DNA of 64,000 nt from Leifsonia soli. Lineage in GTDB: Bacteria; Actinomycetota; Actinomycetes; Actinomycetales; Microbacteriaceae. The notes beneath the pieces were generated by a model. The model saw only the letters and a list, made by a program, of their open reading frames with translations. It was not told the origin of the DNA and did no database searches. Below, one piece after another: positions 22,758 to 31,372 of the stretch. The position numbers and the translations under genes are program-made. The first letter of the stretch is position 1. Every line of letters starts with the position of its first letter. The stretch spans positions 310,001-374,000 of the forward strand of contig NZ_JACCBJ010000001.1 of assembly GCF_013408745.1 (NCBI RefSeq), given 5' to 3'.

Positions 22758-24049
22758 CGCAGCACCTCCAGCACGAACTCCTCGTCGCGGTGCACGACCG
22801 CGGCGCGCAGCTCCGAGCGTTCGCGGAACCGGGCGTGCGCCGCCTCGCCCGGCTGGGCGAAGTCGTCGGAGTCGCCCGTCCAGTGGCAGAGCAGCACCTC
22901 GCCGCCCGGGTTCAGCGAGCCGAGGATGCGGTCGATGACGGCATCCCAGTCGTCCTCGGCGAGGTAGTACGCGAGCTCGGACACGACGACGAGGTCGGCG
23001 CCGCCGGGGACCGCGGGCCACTCGTGCGGGATGCGCATCCGCTCGACGACGACGTTTGCGTGGTCCCGCAGCCGCGCGGCCGCGGCCTCGACGGCCGACG
23101 CAGAGCCGTCGACCGCCACGAGCTCGTCGCACCGATCGGCGAGAACGGCGGTCGTCTCGCCGATCGAGCAGCCCAGCTCGATGGCCCGGCCGTAGCGCTC
23201 CCGGGGGAGGGACGCGGTGAGCACCGCCCGCCTGCGCCGCTCGTACCAGCGGCTGCGGACGCTCCACGGATCGCCCAGCTCCCGGTGCATCCGCTCGAAA
23301 TGCTGCTCGGCGGGTTCGGGCGGCTCGATCACCGCCTCCCGACCGTCGGCGGCTCGCGCAACGAAGCCCGGCTCCAGCACACCGTCCGGGGTGGCCGGGG
23401 TGCGCAGCTGCGAGGAGAACCGGGCGAGCGCCGCGCGCTTGCGGATGCGTTCCTCCGGGGTGAGGACCACCTCGCGCACCCGTCGCCACGGCACGTCGGC
23501 GGGCGTGCCCCACTGCCAGAGCCAGACCGGGTACAGCATGACGCGGAGCCCGCGTTCGCGCGCCGCAGCGACGACCTCGCGGCCCAGGGTGCGGTGGTCC
23601 CCGTGGCGGTCGCCGGTCCACGGTGCGAGCACGAGGCGGTCCTGCGCGCCGGATGGCGCGTCGAGGGCGTCGGCGATGGCGGCGCGGAGTTCGCTCGCAT
23701 GGTGCTTCAGGGCGCCGTCCGGCAGCCCGAGCGCAACGACGGACGGCGCAGTGTCGTCACAGGTCAATGCCGGGTCCGGTATGGAGAGCCCGAGCGCCGA
23801 GAGCGCTGCGTCCAGCTCGTCCAGCCGCTCGGGATCGCACGCGGCCGCCACCACCAGACGCACCGGGGTTCCGGCGGCGCCTGCACGCGCGAGCAGGCCG
23901 CCCACGCCGAGCGTCTCGTCGTCGGGGTGGGCGGAGAACACGATCAGCTCGTCCGGGAGGTCGTCGACGGCGGGGACGTCCGTCCACTGGTCCAGCGCCT
24001 CCCAGGCATCCGGGTCGGTCACCGCTGTGCGCGGGTCGAAGCTCACCAC
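22754..24049 (-). CDS. PIG-L deacetylase fused to SAM methyltransferase
   Basis: A 431-residue two-domain protein. Residues about 30-220 are a PIG-L/LmbE zinc N-deacetylase with FSAHPDDETLG (His41, Asp44) and the second zinc motif DRHGDHRTLG. Residues about 230-430 are a class I methyltransferase of the NodS type: RWYERRRRAVL, AIELGCSIGETTAVLADRC, then VVVSELAYYLAEDDWDAVI. The enzyme would remove an N-acetyl group from an amino sugar and methylate the product, or act on linked steps. It is translationally coupled with genes on both sides. This three-gene set recurs in actinobacteria from memory; the product is unknown, probably a modified glycan or small glycoconjugate. Confidence 0.88.
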   Translation of the reverse strand: MVSFDPRTAVTDPDAWEALDQWTDVPAVDDLPDELIVFSAHPDDETLGVGGLLARAGAAGTPVRLVVAAACDPERLDELDAALSALGLSIPDPALTCDDTAPSVVALGLPDGALKHHASELRAAIADALDAPSGAQDRLVLAPWTGDRHGDHRTLGREVVAAARERGLRVMLYPVWLWQWGTPADVPWRRVREVVLTPEERIRKRAALARFSSQLRTPATPDGVLEPGFVARAADGREAVIEPPEPAEQHFERMHRELGDPWSVRSRWYERRRRAVLTASLPRERYGRAIELGCSIGETTAVLADRCDELVAVDGSASAVEAAAARLRDHANVVVERMRIPHEWPAVPGGADLVVVSELAYYLAEDDWDAVIDRILGSLNPGGEVLLCHWTGDSDDFAQPGEAAHARFRERSELRAAVVHRDEEFVLEVLR

Positions 24050-25053
24050 CAGACCGACCGCGCATCCAGTCCGCCGATCCGCTTCGCGAGCGATTCATCG
24101 TCGCGGCCGCGGTGGTACTGCGCGGCATACAGTTCGAGGTCGGCCACGCGGCGGGCGTGCCCCTCGTCGAAGGCGAGGGCGGCAGGGCCGAGCAGGTCGC
24201 GCACCGCCGCGAGCGTCTGCGCGACGGCATTCGCGACTGCTCCGCGGACGGTGTGGGAGAGCACGGCAGCATCGTCGCCGTCCACTCCGGCATCGATCAG
24301 GCCGGCCGCGCGGTCCAGCTGGATGCGGGCGGACTCGAGCGCGCGGTACAGCTCTCCGACCCGGGCGGCCAGGAGCGGATTCCCCGGGGCGGCGGCTCGA
24401 TCGGCCAGGGCGCGGAACAGGCGGACGCAGCCTCCCCACCAGCACGCGGCGACGCCGATGCCGCCCCAGCGGAAGCCGGGTCGTTCGAGATACCAGCCGG
24501 CCTCGCCGACGGGTTCGGCTGTCGCCCCCTCGAAGCGGAGCGGTCCGCTCTCCACCTCGGCGAGGCCCCGAGCGACCCAGGCGTTGGGCTCGGCCGTCAC
24601 GGCGTCCTGCCGCAGGTCGACCGCGAACATCCTGCGATCCTCCCCGACGCGGGCGGTGACGAGAGCATGGGTCAGGCGACCGCCGAGCGAGCACCACGGT
24701 TTGACGCCAGCGAGCGTCCATCCGTCATCCCGCGGGACCGCCTCCAGCGCCGTGCCCGGCGCCTCCGCGGCGAACACGCCCCAGGTCGTGCCGGCCTCGG
24801 GACGCGGGAGGCCGGCCTCGGCGAGGATCGCCAGAGCGTCCAGGTGCGGTTCGAGGACCCGGGCGGCCGTCAGGTCGATCGCGGCGATGTGCGAGAGCGT
24901 GCGGAATCGCTCCTCCGTCCGACCGGCGCCGGGCAGCGGGACGGCGTCCGGTTCCGACCGGGACAGCGCGTCCAGAAGCGGCCCGACCCGGCCCGGTGAC
25001 TCCGCCGCGGCCCGCTCGAACGCGGTGAGGGCGGTGGGCGTCGGGGTCGTCAT
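24043..25053 (-). CDS. acyl-CoA dehydrogenase family protein
   Basis: A 336-residue flavoprotein-like enzyme, shorter than the usual 380. It has the N-terminal helical domain, the middle beta domain (TTWGVFAAEAPGTALEAVPR, DGWTLAGVKPWCSLGG, where acyl-CoA dehydrogenases carry the FAD-contacting KxW-S pattern) and the C-terminal helical bundle (AVANAVAQTLAAVRDLLGPA). It may act on a carrier- or sugar-linked substrate rather than on fatty acyl-CoA, given its operon with a deacetylase/methyltransferase and a glycosyltransferase. ATG 25053 is chosen; an alternative farther upstream would add a lead unlike the family. It overlaps the next gene by 7 bp. Confidence 0.8.
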   Translation of the reverse strand: MTTPTPTALTAFERAAAESPGRVGPLLDALSRSEPDAVPLPGAGRTEERFRTLSHIAAIDLTAARVLEPHLDALAILAEAGLPRPEAGTTWGVFAAEAPGTALEAVPRDDGWTLAGVKPWCSLGGRLTHALVTARVGEDRRMFAVDLRQDAVTAEPNAWVARGLAEVESGPLRFEGATAEPVGEAGWYLERPGFRWGGIGVAACWWGGCVRLFRALADRAAAPGNPLLAARVGELYRALESARIQLDRAAGLIDAGVDGDDAAVLSHTVRGAVANAVAQTLAAVRDLLGPAALAFDEGHARRVADLELYAAQYHRGRDDESLAKRIGGLDARSVWW

Positions 25054-25139
25054 GCTCACACCGTCGCACGATGCGGGCATTCGGACGAGTCCCTTGACGG
25101 AGGCCGTATGGGTGCGCAAGCTCCGGTTCCCGGCCCGGA

Positions 25140-25145
25140 TAGGGT
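25140..25145 (+). promoter_or_regulatory. -10 box for leaderless start at 25152
   Basis: TAGGGT ends six bases before GTG 25152 of the ABC ATPase gene; there is no ribosome site in between. Confidence 0.45.
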
Positions 25146-25151
25146 GAATCG

Positions 25152-25976
25152 GTGACCTCCATCGCCCCCGCCGAGACCGTCCTCGAACTCCGCGACGTGA
25201 CGTTCCGCCGCGACGGCACGCAGATCCTCGACGGGATCGACCTCACGGTCCGGGCGGGCGAGCACTGGGCGCTCCTCGGCCCGAACGGCGCGGGCAAGTC
25301 GACCGTGCTCGGGTTCTGCGGCGCACTCACCTTCCCGACCTCCGGGACCGTGGATGTGCTGGGCCGCCGGCTGGGCCGGGTGGAGCTGCAGGAGCTGCGA
25401 CGCCACATCGGGCACGTCAACCCGCGGCACCCCGTTCGGTCGCCGCTGACCGTCACCGAGGTCGTCCTCACCGGCATCACCGGGACGCTGGAGTTGCCGA
25501 TGCGGTGGGAGCCGACGGGGGAGGAGGTCCGTCGCGCTCACGACCTCATCCACGCGGTCGGCCTCGACGAGCGCAGGGAGGCCCGGTGGCCGACGCTGTC
25601 GCAGGGGGAGCGCGGCCGCTCCCTGATCGCGCGCGCCCTCATCGCGGAGCCGCGGCTGCTGCTCCTCGACGAACCGACCACCGGCCTCGACGTGGCGGCG
25701 CGGGAGCAGCTGCTGGAGACCATCGACGGACTCTCGCACTCGGCGCCCGAGCTCGCCAGCGTCCTCGTCACGCATCACCTGGAGGAGCTTCCGGAGACCA
25801 CGACGCACGCCCTCCTGATCGCGCACGGGCGAATCGTGGCCCGCGGCAGCATCGACGATGCGGTCACGACGGAGACGGTCACCCGGGCGTTCGAGCACCG
25901 CATCCGTGTCGAGAAGGCCGATGGCCGGTGGAGTGCGCGGGCAGTGCGCGAGCGCGCCGGCGCAGCACGCTCCTAG
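25152..25976 (+). CDS. ABC transporter ATP-binding protein
   Basis: A 274-residue nucleotide-binding subunit. Walker A is GPNGAGKST (Lys49), the signature LSQGERGRSLIARAL, Walker B LLLLDEPTTGLD, and the H-loop VLVTHHLEELPE. The last 30 residues are a short extra tail. No permease gene is adjacent, and the closest types known to me are ModF- or YlmA-like solo ATPases whose partner is unknown. It is divergent from the acyl-CoA dehydrogenase and ends overlapping by 3 bp the stop of a small membrane protein on the other strand. Start GTG is supported by the -10 box at 25140. Confidence 0.88.
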   Translation: MTSIAPAETVLELRDVTFRRDGTQILDGIDLTVRAGEHWALLGPNGAGKSTVLGFCGALTFPTSGTVDVLGRRLGRVELQELRRHIGHVNPRHPVRSPLTVTEVVLTGITGTLELPMRWEPTGEEVRRAHDLIHAVGLDERREARWPTLSQGERGRSLIARALIAEPRLLLLDEPTTGLDVAAREQLLETIDGLSHSAPELASVLVTHHLEELPETTTHALLIAHGRIVARGSIDDAVTTETVTRAFEHRIRVEKADGRWSARAVRERAGAARS

Positions 25977-26176
25977 GAGCGCTTGCTCTCATCGTCTTCC
26001 TGTCGCTCCAGCCATCGGGCGAACATCCCGAGGGGAACCAGGAGGAGCAACGTGCACAGGTAGAGTCCGATCGCCAGGACGTTCGCCGGGTTCGTCACTC
26101 CACCGGGCAGGACGCCGATGAGCAGCCCGAGGATGAACGTCCACATCGGCGCGACCACGTTGATCCACCGAATCAT
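25973..26176 (-). CDS. small two-helix membrane protein
   Basis: A 67-residue protein beginning MIRWINVVAPMWTFILGLLI. Two hydrophobic helices (about 8-27 and 35-53) are followed by a charged tail (RWLERQEDDESKRS), so both ends are probably cytosolic. GGAGAAGAGG precedes the ATG. It is convergent with the ABC ATPase, sharing part of the stop codon region. I do not recognise the family and it does not look like a permease for that ATPase, being too short. Confidence 0.6.
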   Translation of the reverse strand: MIRWINVVAPMWTFILGLLIGVLPGGVTNPANVLAIGLYLCTLLLLVPLGMFARWLERQEDDESKRS

Positions 26177-26295
26177 CCCTCTTCTCCGTTCGCCGGGAAC
26201 GACGGGCCTCGGCCGAGCGCCCGTCCTCGACCTAATAGACGTGAGGGAAGTGCGAACATGACGCGGCGACGACACCGCGCAGCCCCGGACGCCCG

Positions 26296-27690
26296 TCAGG
26301 TGACGGCGAAGCCTCCCGCCCTCGCCACCTCGACGAACTCGCGGTAGTCGGCCTCCGCCTGGTCGGCGTAGCGCTCCGCCCAGGCCGTCGCAGCACGCGA
26401 GAAGGCCGGCCCCGAGCCGAGGTAGCCCGAGATGAACGCCGCCTTCGGCGAGCGCGCGTGCGCCCGGGCGAGGGCGACGGCGCACACGCGGACGTAGTCC
26501 GAGAACTGCGCGGCGTTCATCGAGGGGATGTCAAACGACGCGTTGCGGTTGCGGAACAGGCGCAGGTAGAAGGCGAAGCCCTCCACCCGCAGGAACCCGA
26601 GGAACGGATCGGACACCGCCTGCAGGATGCGCTGGCAGGCGACGACGCGGTACCCCTGGTCGTCCGGAAGCAGGGAGAGATCGAGGTAGCCGGGAAGCGG
26701 CGCAACCCCGCCGAAGCGCTCGACCACCGACGCGCGCGCCTCCTTGAGCTGCAGGATCACCGGCTCGCCGACCGGCCCGCGCAGCGCGATCACGAAGCAG
26801 CGCGTGCCGACGCTTCCCACGCCGACGACGCGGCGGGCCACGTCGTCGAGGCGCAGCTGCGAGGCGAGCAGCGCCGTGTTCGGCGGAAGGGTGCGGCGGT
26901 ATCGGTCGTACGCGTCCTGTGCGAGCGCCTGGACCTCCGGCTCCGCGCGCCGCAGGATCGGGGGCCGCTCGATGAAGCGCAGCACACCGTTCTCGTCGGC
27001 CTGGAGGGTGCGTCGAGCGGCATGCTCGGCGGTCCGCTTCTTCGACTCCTTGGTGACCTGGCGGATGAGCCGCTCCATGTCCGGGCTGAGCCGCCCGCGA
27101 CCGGAGGTGACGGCCATCGGCGTGAAGAACCGGGCGGTCAACGGCTCGGTGAGAGCCTCCTCCAACCAGCGCCGGTAGGCCTCACCCGCCGCCCACGTCG
27201 CGTCCCGCACGAACGTCGGCGACATCCCGAGCGCCCGCCCGGCGAGGACGACGCTGGTCAGCAGCCGCTTGACGTCCCACTCCCAGGGCCCGACGGTGGA
27301 CTCGTCGAAGTCGTTGATGTCGAACACCATCGCGTTCTCCGGCGAGCGGTACACGCCGAAGTTCGAGATGTGCGCGTCGCCGCAGACGACGACCTCGGCG
27401 CCCGTCGTCGGCGCCCCCGCCAGATCGGCGGCCTGGATCGCAGCCGTGCCCCGGTAGAAGGCGAAGGCGTCAGCGCTCATCCGCTCCACCCGCAGGTCGA
27501 CGAGGTTCTGCAGCCGGTCGCGGTGCTGGGAGCGGAGGATGCCCATCGGATCGCGCCCGGGCGGCGGCGCGTACTCCGCGTGGGCGGAACGCGGCAGCGC
27601 GGCGCGGGCGGCCCGCCCGGCCGCGGCCAACTCCTCGGGGGCGAGCGGTGTCGCTGCGCGCTCACCCGCTTCTGCGACATCCAGAGTCAT
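26296..27690 (-). CDS. DUF2252 family protein
   Basis: A 464-residue soluble protein of usual family length, with AAGGAGG before the ATG. Recognisable features are RMSADAFAFYRGTAA near residue 70, VVVCGDAHISNFGVYRSPEN, FDINDFDESTVGPWEWDVKR and, near the end, RVCAVALARAHARSP. The HGD-like CGDAHISNFG and DFDE motifs resemble the kinase/phosphotransferase fold (aminoglycoside phosphotransferase-like), with Asp residues for metal and catalysis. The true substrate is not known. It stands alone, with 100 bp upstream to the next gene on the other strand. Confidence 0.85.
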   Translation of the reverse strand: MTLDVAEAGERAATPLAPEELAAAGRAARAALPRSAHAEYAPPPGRDPMGILRSQHRDRLQNLVDLRVERMSADAFAFYRGTAAIQAADLAGAPTTGAEVVVCGDAHISNFGVYRSPENAMVFDINDFDESTVGPWEWDVKRLLTSVVLAGRALGMSPTFVRDATWAAGEAYRRWLEEALTEPLTARFFTPMAVTSGRGRLSPDMERLIRQVTKESKKRTAEHAARRTLQADENGVLRFIERPPILRRAEPEVQALAQDAYDRYRRTLPPNTALLASQLRLDDVARRVVGVGSVGTRCFVIALRGPVGEPVILQLKEARASVVERFGGVAPLPGYLDLSLLPDDQGYRVVACQRILQAVSDPFLGFLRVEGFAFYLRLFRNRNASFDIPSMNAAQFSDYVRVCAVALARAHARSPKAAFISGYLGSGPAFSRAATAWAERYADQAEADYREFVEVARAGGFAVT

Positions 27691-27777
27691 GCCGCGCCTC
27701 CTTCGGGAGCGACGTGCCCGCCCTCGCCGTCGGCTCATCCGGCGAGCACGCGTTCATCATAGGTCGCGGTCTGCCGC

Positions 27778-27783
27778 TACGGT
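27778..27783 (+). promoter_or_regulatory. -10 box for leaderless start at 27791
   Basis: TACGGT ends seven bases before ATG 27791; no ribosome site is seen. Confidence 0.45.
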
Positions 27784-27790
27784 AAGCAGA

Positions 27791-28144
27791 ATGCGGGAAC
27801 AGATCGAGCAGGAGTGGATCGAGCACCGCCGGGAGGACGGCGAGCGCGTCGGCTGGCTGCGCCCCGACGGCGACGGCTTCGTCCCGATCGACCTCCTCGG
27901 CCGGGAGCTCGGCGGTCCGACCGACTGGCTCACCGGCGAGGAGATGCTGGAGGCGGCCGGGATCGGCTACCTCGCCGACCGCTACGAGCTGCGGCTGGAC
28001 GACGGCCGGTGGATGCGCGTGCGCATCACCGAGGTCTCCACCGAGCGCATCGTGGTCAAGAAGGACGACTTCGGCGCGATCGACGCACCCCAGCTGATCT
28101 ACACGCTGCCGTTCCCCCTCCCGGACGACCTGCGGCCGGCGTGA
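27791..28144 (+). CDS. hypothetical protein
   Basis: A 117-residue acidic soluble protein, MREQIEQEWIEHRREDGERV at the start. Two conserved-looking parts are GWLRPDGDGFVPIDLLGREL and DDGRWMRVRITEVSTERIVV, suggesting a small beta-rich fold with a tryptophan core. No signal peptide, membrane segment or known motif is visible. It is preceded by a -10 box at the leaderless distance and sits between DUF2252 (other strand) and a HerA-like ATPase. I do not recognise the family. Confidence 0.7.
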   Translation: MREQIEQEWIEHRREDGERVGWLRPDGDGFVPIDLLGRELGGPTDWLTGEEMLEAAGIGYLADRYELRLDDGRWMRVRITEVSTERIVVKKDDFGAIDAPQLIYTLPFPLPDDLRPA

Positions 28145-28244
28145 GCGCCGCCTGGAGGGTTCCGGTCTGTCCGCGACGGGGGTCCGCGCGCTAGCATCGG
28201 CGCCACGCGGACGGCACGCGACCGCAGAACGGGGGACGAGCCGG

Positions 28245-29333
28245 ATGATCCCGCTCACCGTCGGCACCACGGTGGAGACACCGGAACGGCCGGCTGTCAT
28301 CGACGGCTCGCGCTTCAACCGGCACACCTTCTGGTGCGGCCAGAGCGGCTCGGGCAAGACCTACGCCCTCGGCGTCGTGCTCGAGCAGCTTCTGCTGAAC
28401 ACCGAGCTGCCCGTCGCCATCCTCGACCCGAACGCCGACTTCGTGGAGCTCGCGCGCACGAGCACGGGAGCCGACGGTGCGGCGGCCGAACGGTGGGAGG
28501 CCTTCGACATCCGTGTGCTGCACTCCAGCACGGAGCGCGAGCCGCAGGTCCGCATCCGCTTCGTCGACCTCAGCGTGCCCGCGAAGGGCGCCGTCGGCCG
28601 GCTCGACCCGATCGTGGACGCGGAGGAGTTCAACGCCCTCCTGCACCTGGAGGCGCAGCCGGAGCACTTCGAACGCGGGACCTTCCTCAACGCGCTGCTG
28701 GAGTCCGATGACCCCGCGCGACGGCGGCTCGGCCTGCGCATCGACAACCTGCAGATCCTCGACTGGCCGCTGTGGGCGCTGGGCGGAGGGTCTGCCGCGA
28801 CGGTGGTCGACGAGCGCCCGCGCGCCACCGTGCTCGATCTCGGCGGGTTCTCCCACCCCGGCGAGCCGCAGGCCGCGGCCCTCGGCATCCTCGAACAGCT
28901 CTGGGAGCGCCGGATGGAGCGGCGGCCGCTCCTCATCGTCATCGACGAGGCGCACAACTTCTGCCCACCCGTCGCCCGCACCACGGTGGAGGCGCAGCTC
29001 ACCGAGCAGCTCATCCAGATCGCCGCGGAGGGCCGCAAGTTCGGCCTGTGGCTGTTCCTGTCCACGCAGCGCCCGACCAAGATCCACCCGAACGTGCTCT
29101 CGCAGTGCGACAACCTCGGACTGATGCGGATGAACTCGCCGCGCGACCTCGCCGAGCTGGCCGAGGTCTTCGGGTTCGTCCCGCACCACCTGCTCGAGCA
29201 GTCGCCGACCTTCCGGAAGGGCGAGGCGCTGTTCGCCGGCGCGTTCACCGAGGAGCCGCAGCTCGTCCGCATCGGCCGGCGCCTGACGGCCGAGGGCGGA
29301 GGAGATCTGGCCGTCCAGAGCAGCAGCGCCTAG
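28245..29333 (+). CDS. HerA/FtsK-like P-loop ATPase
   Basis: A 362-residue ATPase. Walker A is GQSGSGKT (Lys38), Walker B is LLIVIDEAHNFCP (Asp234, Glu235), and FLSTQRPTKIHPNVL is the sensor/Gln strand typical of HerA and DUF87 helicases. After the first strands comes AILDPNADFVELART, also a HerA-family signature. Such enzymes are DNA translocases or motor subunits that form hexamers. HerA is usually paired with the NurA nuclease in archaea; no NurA-like or nuclease gene is adjacent here, so its partner is unknown. It is a single gene, convergent with the AI-2E-type permease, and may be a housekeeping or a defence-related motor. Confidence 0.82.
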   Translation: MIPLTVGTTVETPERPAVIDGSRFNRHTFWCGQSGSGKTYALGVVLEQLLLNTELPVAILDPNADFVELARTSTGADGAAAERWEAFDIRVLHSSTEREPQVRIRFVDLSVPAKGAVGRLDPIVDAEEFNALLHLEAQPEHFERGTFLNALLESDDPARRRLGLRIDNLQILDWPLWALGGGSAATVVDERPRATVLDLGGFSHPGEPQAAALGILEQLWERRMERRPLLIVIDEAHNFCPPVARTTVEAQLTEQLIQIAAEGRKFGLWLFLSTQRPTKIHPNVLSQCDNLGLMRMNSPRDLAELAEVFGFVPHHLLEQSPTFRKGEALFAGAFTEEPQLVRIGRRLTAEGGGDLAVQSSSA

Positions 29334-29354
29334 CTCGTCGAGAGGGCGACCTGC

Positions 29355-30611
29355 CTACTCCTGACCCGGCGTCTGCGGCTGCGCCTGCTGCTGCCGACGC
29401 TGCGTCTTGCGCTCGTCGGCCTGGGCCTTCATCAGCTCGCGGGTGTGCGCCAGGTCTCCGATGATCGGCCGCCACAACCGCGACCGGGGGTCGGAGTCCA
29501 CAAGCACGGCCCGGACCAGGAGCGTCAGCGGGATCGCCAGGATCGCCCCGATCGGGCCGAGGACGACCGCCCAGAACAGCACGGAGAAGAACGTCAGGGT
29601 CTGGCTGAGCGCGACGGCGTTCCCCACCACCTTGGGCTGCACGACCGACTGGACGACGGCGTTGATGAGCCCGTACACCACGATGATCGCCACGACCGTG
29701 CCCCACCCGCCGGTCAGGAAGCCGAACACGAGCGGCGGCACGAGGGCGATGAAGTAGCCGACGTTCGGGATGAAGCTGCACAGGAACGACAGGATGGCCC
29801 ACAGCAGCGCAGCGGGAACGCCGAGCAGCCACAGGGCGACGCCGTTGATCACGCCCTGCACGACGCCGAGCAGCGTGGTGACCACCATGTAGCGGCGCAC
29901 CGAGTGCGCGAAGCCGCCGAACGCGTAGACCAGGTTCGGCCGGGTGGGCTGCAGTTGACGCAGCAGGGTCGGCGTGTACGCGGCATCCGCCGGCATGAGG
30001 ATGAGCATCGTCAGCACGATCACGAGGAAGGCGATCAGCCCGAACGCATTGCCCAGGAGGCCGGAGAAGAACGACAGGAAGGTGCCGGGGTCGAAGCCCG
30101 CCTTGATCTGCTGGACCTGCTGCGGCCCGACCCCGATGCTCTGCAGCCAGGTCGTGAACTGGGACCCGAGCTGCTGGAGCTGCGGTTTGTACTGGGGCAG
30201 CATCCCGATGAACTGCGCGGTTGCCACCCACAGCACCGCGATGAACCCGGCGAGGAGGGCGAACACGGTCAGGCCGACCGCACCCGTGGCGAGTCCCTGC
30301 GGGGTGCCATGGCGCTCCAGCCAGACCCTCACCGGCTGGGCGCAGATCGTCAGGACGAGTGCGAGCAGGGTCGGGGCGAGAATGCCGCCGATCGCGGCCA
30401 TCCCGAACGAGATCACCACCCCGGCGGCCAGGCCGAGCAGGATGCGCACGCCGCGTCCGACACCCCCGGCCGCGCCGAGCTCGGTGTCCGGGTCGACCGG
30501 CTCCGCGGGTTCGGCGGGATGCTTCCGGGTGCGCGAGAAGGGCCAGCGGCGGCCGCTCCGCCGGCCGGGCTCGGGAGCGGATGCTGCCGCGCCGGGATCG
30601 CCCTGGGTCAT
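29355..30611 (-). CDS. AI-2E-type permease (PerM family)
   Basis: A 418-residue membrane protein with about eight helices. The N-terminal 55 residues are polar and basic. Family features are APTLLALVLTICAQPVRVWL, a cytosolic loop with QLGSQFTTWLQSIG, LGNAFGLIAFLVIVLTMLIL, SVRRYMVVTTLLGVVQGVIN, GVPAALLWAILSFLCSFIPN, and the end VLGPIGAILAIPLTLLVRAV. The C-terminus is Gln-rich (RRQQQAQPQTPGQE). Annotated members include the autoinducer-2 exporter TqsA but most are not linked to AI-2; the substrate is unknown. It is convergent with the HerA-like gene. A ribosome site GGGAGCGG precedes the ATG. Confidence 0.88.
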   Translation of the reverse strand: MTQGDPGAAASAPEPGRRSGRRWPFSRTRKHPAEPAEPVDPDTELGAAGGVGRGVRILLGLAAGVVISFGMAAIGGILAPTLLALVLTICAQPVRVWLERHGTPQGLATGAVGLTVFALLAGFIAVLWVATAQFIGMLPQYKPQLQQLGSQFTTWLQSIGVGPQQVQQIKAGFDPGTFLSFFSGLLGNAFGLIAFLVIVLTMLILMPADAAYTPTLLRQLQPTRPNLVYAFGGFAHSVRRYMVVTTLLGVVQGVINGVALWLLGVPAALLWAILSFLCSFIPNVGYFIALVPPLVFGFLTGGWGTVVAIIVVYGLINAVVQSVVQPKVVGNAVALSQTLTFFSVLFWAVVLGPIGAILAIPLTLLVRAVLVDSDPRSRLWRPIIGDLAHTRELMKAQADERKTQRRQQQAQPQTPGQE

Positions 30612-30634
30612 GAGCCGCTCCCTTTCTGCGTCAA

Positions 30635-30651
30635 GGGCCGCGAAACGGCCC
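30635..30651. terminator. short hairpin upstream of permease gene
   Basis: GGGCCG (30635-30640) pairs with CGGCCC (30646-30651) around CGAAA. It lies after the stop of the PLDc_N/SHOCT gene on the minus strand and may end its transcript. A TTGACG follows on the minus strand. Confidence 0.35.
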
Positions 30652-30766
30652 GTGTGTGCGCCGGCTCATCCCACGCGAGGGCGAGGCCGGACCGGGCGCG
30701 ACGCGGCAGCCGCCTGGCGACTGCTGCGCCGCGTCCGTTCGTCACGACGAGCGCCCGACCGCGAGG

Positions 30767-31252
30767 TCAGACCGTTGGTGCTGCCGGCGGCGGCGTCGTC
30801 GGTGCGGCCGGGGCCGTCGGTGCTGCGGGCGCCGCGGTGGAGGCGGCGGTGCCGCCCGTCGTCCCGCGGCCGGCGAGTGCGTGCGCCTTGAGGTGTGCGA
30901 ACTCGTCGGGAGTGATCGCGCCGCTGTCGAGCAGCGCTTTCGCTTTGGCGATCTCGTCGGCGGGGCTCGATCCGGCGACCTGCCGGATGTAGTCGTCCGT
31001 GGCCGACTGGTACTGCCGCGCCTCCTTCTGGCTGCGTTCCGCCATGCCGGGGCCGCGTGCGATGAGGTACACCAGCGCCGTGAGGAAGGGCACGAAGATC
31101 AGGAAGATGATCCACAGCGCCTTCCACCACCCGTTCAGCTTGTGATCACGGAACAGATCGCTGATGATCGCGAACAGCGCGAACAGATACGCCACGAAGG
31201 CGAAGCTCCAGAAGAAGAGCCAGATGACGCTCCAGAAGTTGCTCCAGTCCAT
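30767..31252 (-). CDS. PLDc_N and SHOCT domain membrane protein
   Basis: A 161-residue protein starting MDWSNFWSVIWLFFWSFAFV. The N-terminal 65 residues have two membrane helices and the PLDc_N pattern (IISDLFRDHKLNGWWKALWI ... VPFLTALVYLIARG). Residues about 98-126 are a SHOCT short C-terminal domain (ADEIAKAKALLDSGAITPDE). The tail is Ala/Pro/Thr-rich. SHOCT domains are oligomerisation modules and PLDc_N is a membrane anchor named from phospholipase/cardiolipin synthase N-termini; no catalytic domain follows, so this is not a lipase. Its role is unknown. Confidence 0.85.
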   Translation of the reverse strand: MDWSNFWSVIWLFFWSFAFVAYLFALFAIISDLFRDHKLNGWWKALWIIFLIFVPFLTALVYLIARGPGMAERSQKEARQYQSATDDYIRQVAGSSPADEIAKAKALLDSGAITPDEFAHLKAHALAGRGTTGGTAASTAAPAAPTAPAAPTTPPPAAPTV

Positions 31253-31372
31253 GTTCGGTTTCCCCTCTCCACTCCAGCTCGGCGAGCCTGGATGTGGGCT
31301 GAGAGTATCGCTGCGCACGTTCGCGCGGCTAGACATGTTCCGCACGAACACCCGGTGGATCGGCCTCCCGCG

